Both the position numbers and the translations under genes were made by a program. Positions 13,390-25,129 of a stretch of 64,000 nucleotides of DNA are shown here, one piece after another. A model generated the notes under the pieces. That model saw nothing but the letters and a program-made list of their open reading frames with translations, searched no databases and was not told the origin of the DNA. Within the stretch, counting starts at the first letter, position 1, and each line of letters begins with the position of its first letter. Source of the stretch: Isoetes taiwanensis (Eukaryota; Streptophyta; Lycopodiopsida; Isoetales; Isoetaceae). The stretch spans positions 124,001 to 188,000 of the forward strand of contig JAJEKV010000296.1 in NCBI GenBank assembly GCA_021234155.1, given 5' to 3'.

Positions 13390-14140
13390 CATGTGTTCTT
13401 CCTAGTTTTGCAAAATCAATAGTGGTTCATATCATATTATTTGTACTAATTCATAAATTTACAGTAGTTTCTAGAAATCATTATTAGTTTGTATGATTGT
13501 TTTTTAATGTACAATGATTTAGCAAAATCATATCCTGTTTAATTACATGACTTCTACGATTGTACAATAGGTTTTTGAAATCATCAATAGTTTAGAAGAG
13601 GTGTTTTAAGCATATATTGATTTTGAAAAACCAATAGTGACTAATACCATATTTTTTGTACTAATTCAAAATTTTACACTAGTTTCTAGGAATCATTATT
13701 AGTTCATAAGGTTGTTTTTAAGTGTAGATTGATTTAGCAAAATCACTAATAGTTTATATCATGTTTAATTACATGAATTCCATAATCATATAATAGTTTT
13801 TTGAAATCATCCATAGTTTAAAAGATGTATTTTAAGCATATATTGATTTTGCAAGACCAATAGTGCTTCATATCGTATTTTTTGTACTAATTCAAAGATT
13901 TATAGAAATCATAATTAATTTATGAGATTGTTTTTAAGTGTATAGTTTTTTAGCAAAATCATTGCTAGTTCATATCATGTTTACTTACATGAATTCTACA
14001 ATCGTATAATTGTTTTTTGAAATCATCAATAGTTTAGAAGATGTGTTTTAAGCACATCTTGATTTTGCAAAACCATTCCTAGTTCGTACTATATTTAACT
14101 TATGAATTATAGAGTTTATGATGGTCGTTGAAAATCATCA
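13390..14140 (+). repeat. AT-rich tandem array, ~216-225 bp period, about 3.3 units
   Basis: The phrase 'gtactaattc' recurs at 13443, 13659 and 13884, with a decayed unit near 14095. The other unit phrases follow in the same order each time: 'tagaaatcat(t/a)at', 'tttagcaaaatca', 'atcatgtttaatt', 'tttgaaatcatc' and 'tttaagcatat'. It has satellite-like structure, no coding content, and starts soon after the duplication boundary. Confidence 0.85.
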
Positions 14141-15062
14141 TTAATTTAATGGAATGATGTTTCTATATACATTTTTAGTAGCAGAATTTCAGATGCGTTT
14201 ACATGCTAATTGTCACAAATTTGTATTCTATCGCGTTCTTCTTATTAGTTTGACAACCACGTTAAAATATGCAAAGATGCTAAGGTTCTTTATGTGGTTG
14301 TTTACTATGCTCGTTAATAGTTTATTCTTGTGTTAATCGTGTTGTTAATATTGTATTTTTCTAAATGCAACAGTTGTGAGCCTTAATAAAGATGCAAAGC
14401 TTCTAAATATATAGGAAGCATACGCATGTAAGGCTTCGTAGAATCAAATGAGCCTTATCAATAAATTTTACAAAAGAAAAATAAACAACGTGTCACTAAT
14501 GACATAGATTAAAATCAATGTGTTGCTTCGCAATAAAGGAAACTTTATAGTGAATTGATATCTAGCTTGTAACTTCGTAGCAATATTAGAAATTTGTGAT
14601 TAGTGCAACGTCAAAAACCAAAGGTGAATGCTTTGCCTCCACAAATGTAAGAAACCTTGTAATGTCATTTAGCCAAGAAATTGGCAATTGTTTTGTGAGT
14701 TTTAGCGCAGGAATAATGACCACTCATATGTAAATATAGAGATACCATCGACACCATCTTAACTAACAATTTTATAACGCTTAGCTCAAAAAACTACTAC
14801 AATGTCAATGTTAATATCTTAATATGGTAATAAATAATTTTTACAGCCTAGCTTAGTGGTTCTAAATGTAAAGCTAAACATCGCAACCAACTTAACATTA
14901 TGGCAAGCGATTGAACTTAGAGTAAACATAATAGATTTTTATGATTACAAAACAAAAGGAGATGAACTAAGCTCAAGTACCTCAAATAGAAGGTTCTTCA
15001 ATCAAGAAGAAGCAAATATTTTTTCCTGCACCTGGCCAACTACCGTACTATTATATTAACTC
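14141..15062. other. No gene seen
   Basis: This is AT-rich sequence between the tandem array and the LINE fragment. Short open frames (for example 14154-14336 and 14856-15059) show no recognisable family or codon coherence. Confidence 0.6.
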
Positions 15063-15890
15063 TCTCTTTCCAAAACTGCTATCGGCATCCTTGAGCAATG
15101 GCCGACAATATGGGCGAGAGGAAACAGACAAAGCGAGCTCTTACACACCAAGGGTTTACGGCGGGCACTCTACCATTGATCATATCTTCACTCTGAAGAC
15201 ATTGATTGAGGATATTAGGAATCGGACAAAAACATCTTTGTTGTTTATGGATTTTGCAAAAGCTTTTGACCACGGTGCACCGACAAGCTATGGGATAAAC
15301 ATGACAGGGGACTCCCTTGACTTGAGGCACGAAGATATAGAGCAATGAGGCATGCTCAGCGGTGTTGCGTCCCGGGATAGCCCGTGAGGATGGTATTGTA
15401 GTCGCGGGTTGCCCCTCCCCCACACTCTTTGGCCTATACATTGACCAAAAGGGAGATTGGCTCTCGAGCATCACACAATGTTCAACTCATATATCGACGT
15501 GATGTCAACCTCCTAGCCTATACTCCAAAGGACATGCAACGTCCACTGGATGCTCTTGACACTTTTTGCCGATTCATTGGCATGCGAGTTAACTTGGACA
15601 AAACTAGGGTGTTTGCTAGTTGCATCATATCGACCAAGGCTTCCCTCATTCACTTACAGGGGACAAGAGGTAGAGGTGGCTCAGACCTACAAGTACTTGG
15701 GGATCGAGTTCTCAACTACCACCCATTGGGACCGCCATCGGGTTGCGGGGGGGTTTATATGCCATGCGTAACAACATACAAAGGCAGAGTTGTATTTCGG
15801 GGCGCCCTCACACTTGTTTGGCCTTTCGAGGGTCCCTTTTGTATGGGGGCCAATGTAGGGTCGGGTGATATCCTCCAAGACTGAATGGGC
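15063..15890 (+). mobile_element. LINE-type retrotransposon reverse transcriptase fragment, broken
   Basis: Reverse transcriptase codons run in the usual order across shifting frames: DHIFTLKTLIED (15177-15212), a DFAKAFD motif for the first catalytic Asp block (near 15250-15272), DSLDLRH (15309-15330), FGLYID codons near 15427-15445, then LLAY (15509-15523), LDALDTFCRFIGMRVNLDKT (15545-15604) and TYKYLGIEFSTTTHWDRH (about 15686-15738). The 'YADD' block is damaged: after 'LAY' the sequence jumps to TPKDMQR, so the catalytic aspartates are absent from this consensus. The element appears 5'-truncated. This RT flavour is common in seed-free plants (recollection, not a search). Confidence 0.85.
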
Positions 15891-17900
15891 GCTAAAAACC
15901 TATTCTTATTCCCGGGGTGAAGTCCACGTTCCATAATACCTGAGAGAGAGACAATCCCAAGATTGGAACCATCTCTTTTTCCAGGTGGTCGCTATGGTTG
16001 ATAATTCCTAAACATTTTGGCCATGGCGATGGGTCTTATTCTTTGGCTTTGGAAAGACAAGCAAAGTTCAACTTCATTGCCCAGGTCGGGACAAAGAAGA
16101 AGAAGAAGAAGAAGAAGAGATTTTAAAGCCACAAAGAAGAATGTGAACAAACAAGATAGAAGAAGGCACTTAAGAAGACCTAGATGAAGAATATTCTCGG
16201 GATTAGATTCTTCTAATTTCTTTTTAGGCGGGCACATATGTAAAAAGTCAATCCTAGGCTTCAATGGAGGCCCACAGTTTTTGTAACACCCACCGCCCAT
16301 GAAGAAGCCGGACTTATAGCTTCCATTCGCGACGGGTGCACATATATGATTATGGAAACATGATTGGTTTATGGAACCTTTTGGAGCAAAGGGAAAAATG
16401 TTGCCTTTTGGTGAGTCAATGGGGGTTCTAATTTTCTCTTGATGTTATAGAACCCAATGGTAAAAGATCGCATATAGATTTAAACATGGTGATATATTTT
16501 TTAAAAAAATGATGAAACATAGTGGGGGCATGATATGCCTAATATGCAAATGGCCACATATTTGGCTCAATATTGGTGCTTGATGGTGTTGATAACCATT
16601 TCACCTATTATTCTGCTTTAATGGAAATCTAGAGAAGTTGAATAGACAAGGAACATAGACTGTGGAAAAGATTATGTTGTATGTTACACTATGTATGATA
16701 ATACATCGATGCACTCTACACTATAAGGGTGTGAAGGTTGCTATTACACTTTACACAATAAGGGTGTGAAAGGTCGCTATTGCACCATATTTAAGAGATT
16801 ATTTAATATGGTGGAGTCACATGTTAAGAGTTTTCTACCTTGGGTAAGACGTATTACTGGTGGAAAAATTATTGTTGTACTTTGCACTATCTATACATGG
16901 GAAAAGCATTGTTTGCACTTTACATAAAATATGTGTAACGGTGTGTGTAAGCCTTGCAATAGCACATATTTTAGTTTATGGGCAAGAGTTGGCATAGTAG
17001 TCAAATAACATTCTTCAAAAATGAGCCACTTTGGTTTTTTGGCATGCATGCAACATGCATGCAACAACTTTTGTAAAAAGAAAAAAACGAAAGCTTTCTT
17101 ATCTAGACCACGTTTCTCCTTATTTGCTTCAAAAGGGTATTGAGCATTATTATACCATGGCAAGGTACGTATTAAAAATAAAGTATTTTTGTATTTTTAT
17201 ATTTTCAAGGCCAAGATTGGCCGGTTATGAAAAAATGGCATGCTGTCCATATAAAAATCAGGGCCTAAAGCCCTTGGCTTTAGGTCGGCTACATTGCTTA
17301 GATCTTAGATGCGGTCGGCTACATCGCATTTTTGCCTTAGGGCATTTACAGGCAATGGCAAAGTCTCATGGCAACGGCATAGTCTCTTAGTGTAAATCGA
17401 TGCCTAAAAAGTGGATAATTAGTGTTGTCTGAAACCCTGATCACTTTGCTTGGATAGACCAATGAAGCAGGTACAGAGGGCTTTGTATCTCATTCGATGC
17501 CCTATTGTTGCATGATATATCTTTATTTGCTGCTTATATGCCCTTAGATCTCTGATGCAACTCAGATTAAGATCTACAGAAAGTCAGATGGTTAAGCAAA
17601 GACAACCTATGACTGATGGGAGTGCAAAAAACTCAGGTTTTTATGCATAAAATATTTCCTGTCACATGATGTATAGAAATGTAATGCTGTAAAAAGAGCA
17701 TGATCCCTCAATAGTTCTACAGATTTCTATGCTATTCCTTTTTAGGGATAAATTGTTTACTATATTTTACTTGCTCCAACATGAATGCCTTGATCATAAA
17801 CGTCTGGTCTAAATGGCATGGTCTAAAGCTAGTTAGGATTATTTGGTGCTACCTCAGAGGATAATTTTAGAGGATAATTTTGGAACATGCTGTATTGATT
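15891..17900. other. LINE 3' flank and non-coding sequence; (GAA)n at 16097-16119
   Basis: A GAAGAA microsatellite follows the reverse transcriptase region and may belong to the LINE 3' part. Short near-repeats ('ataagggtgtgaa' at about 16723 and 16760) and two 'ggtcggctacat' phrases near 17283-17325 are the only other structure. No gene was recognised. Confidence 0.5.
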
Positions 17901-17929
17901 ACAAACAATGGTGCTAGTGAGAGCACTCG

Positions 17930-18134
17930 TTATTATAATATTCTGTTCTTATGTCATTTTTAATAAATATGTCGTAATTCTGATAGCTGGGCAGGTTTTC
18001 GTATATAGCATTGTTGGATTTCGTAATTCTGTTATTACATCATTATTATAATATTCCGTTATTAAGTCATTTCTAGTAAATATGCAGTAATTCTGATAAC
18101 TGGGCAGGTTTTCGTATATAGCATTGTTGGATTT
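17930..18134 (+). repeat. Tandem duplication, 92-bp units at 113-bp spacing, upstream of the dioxygenase gene
   Basis: 17930-18021 and 18043-18134 match closely, sharing 'tgggcaggttttcgtatata' and 'gcattgttggattt'. The repeat ends about 50 bases before the first recognisable exon, so it lies in a promoter or first intron. Confidence 0.9.
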
Positions 18135-18159
18135 GGCAACTGATTGCTCTCACATCTCT

Positions 18160-19861
18160 TGTATACAGGGACGTGTTTCAGAAGATAATGGCAGCTATAG
18201 AAATAAAACATGTGTGAAGCATAATGCAGAGGCAAGGATCATGCCAGGCCAAAATGGGAGCCATTCCTCTTCTGGTGACCATACCGTGGCAGTTCATAAA
18301 GTGCTTTCAGTCACTTCCTTGGTCCGCTCATCCTTCTCCGTTATTTGTTTCTCTTTTGATTTATAATGGATGTTTCAGGCCGAATCGAAATCAGACCATT
18401 GCAGAAATTGTCGAGAAGGGATGTTTTGCCTCCTCACCGCTTAATAAGTCCTTGAAGGCTGTTCAAGGTGTAGATATTCCCGTTATTGATCTTGCAGGAG
18501 GAAGGATTGTTAAGTAATAGACCACATGTCGTGGAGGCAAATTGGTGTTCCATGCAAAGAATGGGGATGTTTTCGGGTAAAACATTTCTTATGCAATTAT
18601 CTTAATACATTGGATAGTATTTCCATGCTTGACATCATAAGTTCAGTTCAGATTCTATCCGAGAGAAATCCATGCATGAGTGGATGCTTAATGCTTTACT
18701 ATATTCTAGCTAGGAATTTAAATATCAGATATGAATGATAAAGGTCAAGTTGTCTGCTAAGAGTTACTCAAAGTTCATCTCGAAGTTCACTTATTTGCTA
18801 ATGGTTACTAGTGTCAAATTTCATCTTGAGCAACCCATAGATTTAGTATCTTTAGTCATATATCGAGTAAGATATGACCGTGTCAAATGTGTGAACCAGG
18901 TAACGAATCATGGCATCAACCCAAGTACAATGACGGGTATGTTAGACAATGCCAGGCATTTGTACAGTGTCCCCAGAAAAGACAAAATGAGTTACTTCAC
19001 TACAGTTTATGACAACAGACCCAAGACGCTATTCTACCAGCTTTCATGCGGCCAGAGACTCTGTTTTTAGAATGGAAGGACGTCCTCGGGCTTCCTACAG
19101 GTCCTCTTCCCCGAAGCCACAAAAAATTGGCTCAGGGAAGATCATCTACCAAGGTAAAATCTGTGCTTTTTGCATACCCAAAATAATCAGCTTCGACTCC
19201 TAGATTTCGGCTTTGTTTTTCTTGAGAAAATGCACAATTGAATACTTCAAAGGGGTATCAAGTTTATTATCCAAGCTTTTGGAAGCCATATCGAGAGCTT
19301 GAGTTTAGATGTCTGACTATCTAAGCAAGGCTCGGCAAATCCTGCTCAAATTTCAGCAATTAATTACTACCCTCAATGTCCGAATCCCCGATGTCACAAT
19401 TGGGGTCGAGCTCACACGGATCCAAGTGCAATAACTATCTTTGCTACAAGACCAAGTGGGTGGGAGGCAGGTGGATTGTTGTTAATCCCATTGCCAATGC
19501 CCCGATAGTGAATATTGGGGATCGATACATGTGTAATCTAATCACTTTGCACATGCAGCAACATCGGTTATGGCTATTATTTTGAAATCAAGGCTTGATT
19601 AGTGCAGCTTTGAACATGAATTTTGCTAATTATTCTAATTTGCATTAAGTTTAGGCTTAATTATGCTTTGGATTTCGCAGGTTTTGAGCAATGGCAAATA
19701 TCAAAGTGGAGAGAGATTTGCATGTCCCGACTTCTGAAGGCATATCAGTGAAAGATTTTGATGTTTGTTATATACAAAGCAGTGGAAGCCACCTGTACTA
19801 TTCTGATGCATCCGTAAATGGAGAAGAAATATTCAATCGTCCGCATGAAGCACATTTCTGA
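18160..19861 (+). CDS. 2-oxoglutarate/Fe(II)-dependent dioxygenase (2OGD), four exons, small frameshifts
   Basis: The family oxidises small molecules using 2-oxoglutarate, Fe(II) and O2. Plant members include flavonoid, hormone and DMR6-like enzymes. The likely start is ATG 18188. Proposed exons are about 18160-18576, 18900-19153, 19225-19530 and 19681-19861, with GT/AG ends visible at 18577/18899, 19154 and 19531/19680; the acceptor before exon 3 is uncertain. Exon 1 has GVDIPVIDLAGG and CKEWG. Exon 2 opens with the VTNHGI block, then DNARHLY, DKMSYFTT and VLGLPTGPLPRSHKK. Exon 3 carries INYYPQCPNPRC, the metal-binding HTD (His codon 19413, Asp codon 19419), DPSAITI and WIVVNPIANAPIVNIGD. 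Exon 4 starts with VLSNGKYQS. The distal iron-ligand His expected just after it is missing: the sequence reads as if a few bases were lost. Frame changes also occur near 18230, 18515, 19030 and 19440. It is probably a real gene with consensus errors; a pseudogene is possible. Confidence 0.85.
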
Positions 19862-19939
19862 ACTCGTTCCATGGCAGATAAGCTGTTAAACGCCCAGCAG
19901 AAAGGCTATGAATCTAATTACATGTATTAAGGTTTATTG

Positions 19940-20190
19940 TGCAATGGAGAAGGTCAATTATTAAAGGTTTATATCTTAAAGGTTAAACCTTATATTATTG
20001 TAAAGGTAGTTGGTGCATATATGCTGGCTACAACTGACATATCTACATGTAATTAATACAATTGTGCAAAAAGAAATGGAGAAAATCTGATTGTAGATAT
20101 AAGGTTTAACCTTTAAATATTATTGCAAAGGCTACAATTATATTTAAAAAGTTTATTATTAAGGTTTAAAGGAAAAGGTCAATTATTATG
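19940..20190. repeat. Foldback with AAGGTTTAACCTTT arms
   Basis: Left arm 'aaaggttaaaccttatat' (about 19977-19994) is complementary to right arm 'atataaggtttaaccttt' (about 20098-20115). The segment is bracketed by direct 'aaggtcaattatta' copies near 19950 and 20177. The shape is like a small non-autonomous transposon (MITE), placed just after the dioxygenase stop codon. Confidence 0.6.
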
Positions 20191-21520
20191 CTCCAATTTC
20201 ATATCACTAAATGTCACACAAAAGCACTATTAAATATCATGAAACTAGGTAATGTTTCCAAACTAGGTATGTTTTCAAATCGTAATGATTAACTATTCCA
20301 AATTATAGAGAAAAAAATCATATTCAAACCATGTCAATTTGCCGCTTTATATGTTGTCCATTAATTGCTACAAAATATCCAAATAATTTACCACCGAGGA
20401 AGAAAATATCCAAATTAAACTTGAAATACTAATCATTAGTTGTCAAAGTTGCTAGGAAATAATTATGTTTTAGTACCATGGAGAAAATAGGGTAAAAAAG
20501 TCATATTAGCATATTTAAACCAATATTGTTTATCGTGTTGTGTAATCGGTGATTAATCACTATAAAATGTCATGATAATTATGCGCTTAACATTACCATG
20601 TCAATATAATCAAGAAGATAGATGCGATCAAATACCGTCTAATAAATGTGACCTATTAAACAAAGAGTACATATCATATAGTTTAAGTCACATGAGACCA
20701 ATTAAAATTGCCATGTTTCAACATCATGTCATAAAACAATGTTGTCTTATCACCTTAGAAAAATATGTTGATGAACCATATTAGAATATCGATAGGTTAA
20801 GTTGTTATAAAAATCAATTAAGATTGCCATGTTTCAATACCATGTCATAAAAACAATGTTGTCTTAAAACTTTAAAAATATGTTGATGAACCATATTAGA
20901 TAACTAGACATGGTTTGTAAACTTTTGAACCCACAAACATGTCTCGATTTATGGATTTGGTTTTCACCAACAAACCATTAAAAAAATTATAATGGTTCAA
21001 TTTTGGGGGCCTTGTGTCATAAGTGGCCAAGGGTAGCCTCAGATGCATGGAGGCACTTGTCCAATACGCCTTCCATATAAAACTTCTATCTCACCGAAAG
21101 TACTTCAGATTCACCGCCATATCAATTGCTACACCGCATTACTTGTCTTCTTTCTCCCGCGGCACCACAAAATACAAACACAAATCAAGCAACAATTTCA
21201 TTAAAATGAGAAATTTCGCGGATTCCAATTAGGAACTAAAAATCCTTTTAGTCAAATTTATGCCAATTTTTGAGCAATTATGGCGCCATTTAAAAAAATA
21301 TGCATCTAAAGTGCCATTTATTGGGCCATTAAAAAATTCTAGCATTGCATAAAATGAAGCCGAGAAACATAACATCACAAAAATAGTTAAAAAATTCAAT
21401 TCATAGATTTGCATATTAAAAATTTGCCAAAACAGCAAGGACTCTAAGAGGTAGCCCTGTGATACAAGAGTATTAGTGTACAATTTACATTATTTTCATA
21501 CAAAATTCGTGGTTCCTCAT
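20190..21520 (+). other. No gene; 117-bp-spaced tandem duplication at 20690-20905
   Basis: 20695-20785 and 20815-20900 repeat 'attgccatgtttcaa', 'catgtcataaaa', 'caatgttgtctta' and 'atatgttgatgaaccatatt'. The remainder is AT-rich and shows no recognisable coding sequence. Confidence 0.65.
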
Positions 21521-23139
21521 CGTGAAATGTGCTCCACAATAGATCAGTTCAGATGGCGTGGCCATGGCTAGAAGAAGCAACCATAGGATCTCCCGTAAAG
21601 CTCTCGAACGCCGTGGCAAAGGAAATTGGGATCATCAAGAATGTCCATATTGAATTGTGTATTCTTGATCACATCATAGTCCACATCGGGTGGAGCCGGG
21701 CATCTCTCGATTTGGTGGATCTACGGCTTCTTCAACTACGCCAGTGGTCTCTCCGTCACAGAACAAATGCCATGGTAGGATTCAAGGGCGGTCAAGCCTA
21801 TCAAGAATCCCCTTTAGGCACTCATGCTTGCTGGTCACTTTCTAATACAATGCAAAATCTCTTATTCAAGAATGAAGCCCCGCCAAAAGAACCACTGTGA
21901 GAAGTAATCAAACACCCCCGCTCCTCGGCGGCATTCATTTTCTCGCAGACGAGGTAATGAAAGCATGTAGCAGACCCAAACCGTTTCTCATAATTATGTC
22001 CCCCGGCAAGCCTTGCTACCGCACTGACTGGCTGTTGCAGAGCTTCCCGCCATAGCCTCTGGCCTCCCCGCCTTCGCCTTCTTCGTTAGGGTACGTGAAC
22101 CGGTGGCGCTCTTGAGGATGATCGTTGAAGGGGAACTTGAGGTCAATAACTTCGACAGAGGACCTTCAGCTGGCCTGAATCTTTGTGGCATACACTAGTG
22201 AATGGGCCTCCCCGAACTCCCCGGGAGGCGGATTCTTGTATTCGCCCTCATACATGCCAATATAAACTCGATCTCGGAATCCGTGATCATCCAATACGTG
22301 ATGAAATCAAAAGTTGTGTCCGCCTTGCAAAGACCACTATCCAAAAAGAATCACCGTGGTGTTCTTTACAAACCAGATTAAAGAAATTTGTTAGTGTGGT
22401 TTTGTCCCACATTGGAAATATGCCTCTAGTGTCCGTGGCAATCAAGGATACCGGTACGTGAGTGCAAACAACTTGTCCCTTTCATTGCCTGTTAGTTCAA
22501 CTCAAGAACGGAAGTCTTCAGTAAGATCTCTCTTCAAGACAAAGATTAGTGCATGAATCTTGCCAAGGTGTGGCACGCTATCGAAAAATGCCTTCCTTGC
22601 CCACTCCGGTTTCAACCCACTTACTATGCAAGGTGGCCATGGAAATCAGGTCGGTATCCTCAAGCCCCTAAGATCGCAAAGATCAGAGATCGCTGAAGGA
22701 CTTGAACTTCCTGAAAATTATCCTTCACGTGATGCAAAAAATCTCCTTCTTCAAGAAAGATATGGATCTTAGTGTCTTTGCCCTTGCCTTGAAGAATTGC
22801 TTACTCAGATAATCACTAGTGACCTTGACGAAGGTCTTCCCATCCAAAGACTTCCCCGAACGTAACCCCACGCCTTCGTGAGTCCATACCCCTCATGCAC
22901 CTCGTAGGTCCGACCAAGTAGTCGATTCTTTTGCCCGATTACATGTAATAGTTTGTCCCTTTGTTGTCTTTTAGCTTGCAAGATTTCCACAAGTTCCATA
23001 GGGACACTAATAATCGAAAAATATCCTCCCGCATGAAGACCCACCGGTTGAAATCTTTAGGATGCTTACCACGCATGGTAACTTCAGCCAAAGCCGATAA
23101 CGCCGGAAACAACAAGAAGTTAGACTTGAACATTTATCG

Positions 23140-23252
23140 AGCAAATGGCCGCGGGGGCCATTTGGCAAAAATGCCGCGGGCGCCATTTGGTGAGGAAATG
23201 GCCGCGGGCGCTTTTTAGGAACAAATGGGTTTACCGGGCGCCATTTCATAAT
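23140..23252. repeat. AAATGGC...GCCATTT palindromes, three in a row
   Basis: Three GC-rich palindromic blocks with cores 'gcgggggcc', 'cgcgggcgcc' and 'accgggcgcc' sit between AAATGG and CCATTT arms. It is the first cluster of a family that recurs at 25.1-25.8 kb and 27.1-27.3 kb. Confidence 0.75.
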
Positions 23253-24059
23253 CTTGCAGAAAATTAAAACATGTACCTTGTATGGTTCTCGAGCGAGATT
23301 GCCCGCCCCGATGGATCAGGCTTCCCGCGATAGAGCATATTGCTGCCGCAGTGGGTTATGTTATCAATGAATGGCTCTTTGAAAATAGTCTTCGCAGCGT
23401 GATATCATTGACTTCACAACCGAAGTTGCAGTATTCCTCGTTTCGCTGATCGTGCTGCACAACACTCAATTCCGTTGAAGATAAATCTTTGACATTTGCT
23501 CTTGGGACTTTGGTGTGCCGAAGTCTTCTACATACAAGTTGAGCAGCCATAATCGAATGATTACCATTCACTATATAATAGTGCATCCCCATGAGGTCAT
23601 CCTCGGTTTTCCAAGGGACCGCTTTGTTTGTGAGGGGATTGAATGGAATCACATCACGGAGTGAAGACCGGATGTGGGTCTCTCCTCAAAGGACTCCACC
23701 AAAGTTTTGACGTGCTCCATATTCCTTGGTCTAGATGTCGATTTGTTGGTCCTTGATATAATTTGAACACGCCTATTTTTAATGAATGTGACACCGAGAG
23801 GAAACAGATGGTGATCGTGAAATTTTTGGTAAGGTGTATTCTCTCGGCCATCTTTTCCTCTTCTCGACCTTTCCACCGAAGATTTGCAGGTGCACCTCTA
23901 GCAAGGCCGAGCTATTCTTAATGTGAGCTTCTTTGGCTCTAGCTTCTTAATGGGGACCCTTTTGGCCGGTGTGTCCAAGCAGGATCCCTCGCTTATGCCT
24001 TGGGCTCTGAGGTTCACCACCACTTCTAGGACTTCCAAATAGACTTGGAGTCCAGGCGC

Positions 24060-24380
24060 TTCTCCTTTGTTTCCTTTTTTTTGGTGTCCTCTCCTTCTCA
24101 AGGGTCTCCTACCAGTGCTTCTTCTTTTTTTCCCATCCGTTTCCCTCTGTCTCCACTTCCTTTCCCTCCGCTTTCCGTGGTCGCCTTTCCTTCCTTCCTC
24201 CCCTTTGCCTTCCCTATCCTTTTCTTTCCTTGCCCTTTTCTTTTCCTTCTTTTCCCTCTTTTCTTTATCTTCCTTCTCTTTCTTTTCCTTCTCTTCCTTT
24301 TTCCTTCTCTTCCTTTCTTTTAGATTGTTTCTTTTCCTTCTTTTCCATATCCGGATCTTTTGTGATCCTTTCTCTTAACT
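24060..24380 (-). repeat. Pyrimidine-rich low-complexity tract (Lys/Glu-rich on minus strand)
   Basis: This is nearly pure C/T on the plus strand. On the minus strand it reads as KKE/KEK-type codons and may be a disordered basic/acidic region of the surrounding minus-strand gene. The plus-strand open frames here (S/F/L-rich) are composition artefacts. Confidence 0.7.
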
Positions 24381-25129
24381 TTCCTCTTGCCCGCCGCCTT
24401 TCCTTCCTCCTCGCTCCTGGACATCCTCAAGAGAAGATGAGGAGTCTTTGTTTACCGCAGTGTATCCCTAGGTTGTCTTGTCTTCTTCTTGCTCACCGCT
24501 TTTTAGCCGTGCCGCGGTCCACAATGGCGGTAGTTTTATTTGGGCTATTGCCTTGACAACTAATGAAGGCGAAGTTTTTCACTCGCTCATCCGATTGGAA
24601 GAATCATAAAGCCCCTCAAGATTTTTTTGTGGACCTTTGATGTCGGCTTCTTCAAAGCTGTTGTAACGACGGCTTCAGCCTCAAATTTCTTTTTTCGAAC
24701 CAGCTACATTTGCAATGCTAGCAGACATTACAGATGGGATCATAAAACTTCCACCACATAGTACACAATTATTCTATGCTTCAAAGTATCTTCACAGCAC
24801 CACCCGGATCCAATCCAATCCTCGCGACCGCTCTTGGCAACCAACTTCATTTGGACCAAGATACCGGGCGGTAAATGCCGGCCGCTTCGTGGTTCCGTCT
24901 CCCTTATAAGGAGGCAGAGTTTCTTCCGGCAGCCTCCTTTAGAGCCCTCAGAGAGAGGGGCTCACCCGCGATACTTCCATGCACCAAGCACTCGCCTATC
25001 AAGATCATAGTCCGGGTCGGATTGAAATTGTGTTTCCGCACGTAAGATAGCCGCAACAAAGAGGCATCAAAGAACAAAGAGGCATCGCGAAATGGTTTGA
25101 ACAAAGGTGCGCATAATAGGTTGGGAGTT

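Larger units (their letters stand above)
21550..25104 (-). pseudogene. Large unrecognised gene with ParB-like N-terminal motif, frameshifted or intron-split
   Basis: Read from high to low coordinate, several minus-strand segments look coherent: FNPTRTMILIGECLVHGSIAG (about 25030-24970, split by one frame), a Lys/Glu-rich tract (24380-24060), a segment with RPRNMEHVKTLVESF (about 23760-23700), then DLMGMHYYIVNGNHSIMAAQ (split, about 23590-23530), and EVHEGYGLTKAWGYVRGSL (about 22915-22860). The NGNHS phrase fits the 'G-x-H-R/S' box of ParB/sulfiredoxin-fold domains. Further down, IFPMWDKTTLTNFFNLVCKE (22425-22365) and HGDSFWIVVFARR (about 22360-22320) continue the reading. Similar large genes of unknown function occur in transposon-rich seed-free plant genomes (recollection). 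GGCGCC palindromes at 23142-23252 interrupt it. Exon borders were not resolved. Confidence 0.45.

Noticed and set aside
24045-24380. Long plus-strand open frames (92-108 codons) rich in S, F, L and P
   Set aside because: They run through an almost pure pyrimidine tract. The composition alone keeps the frames open, and the minus strand reading fits the surrounding gene better.
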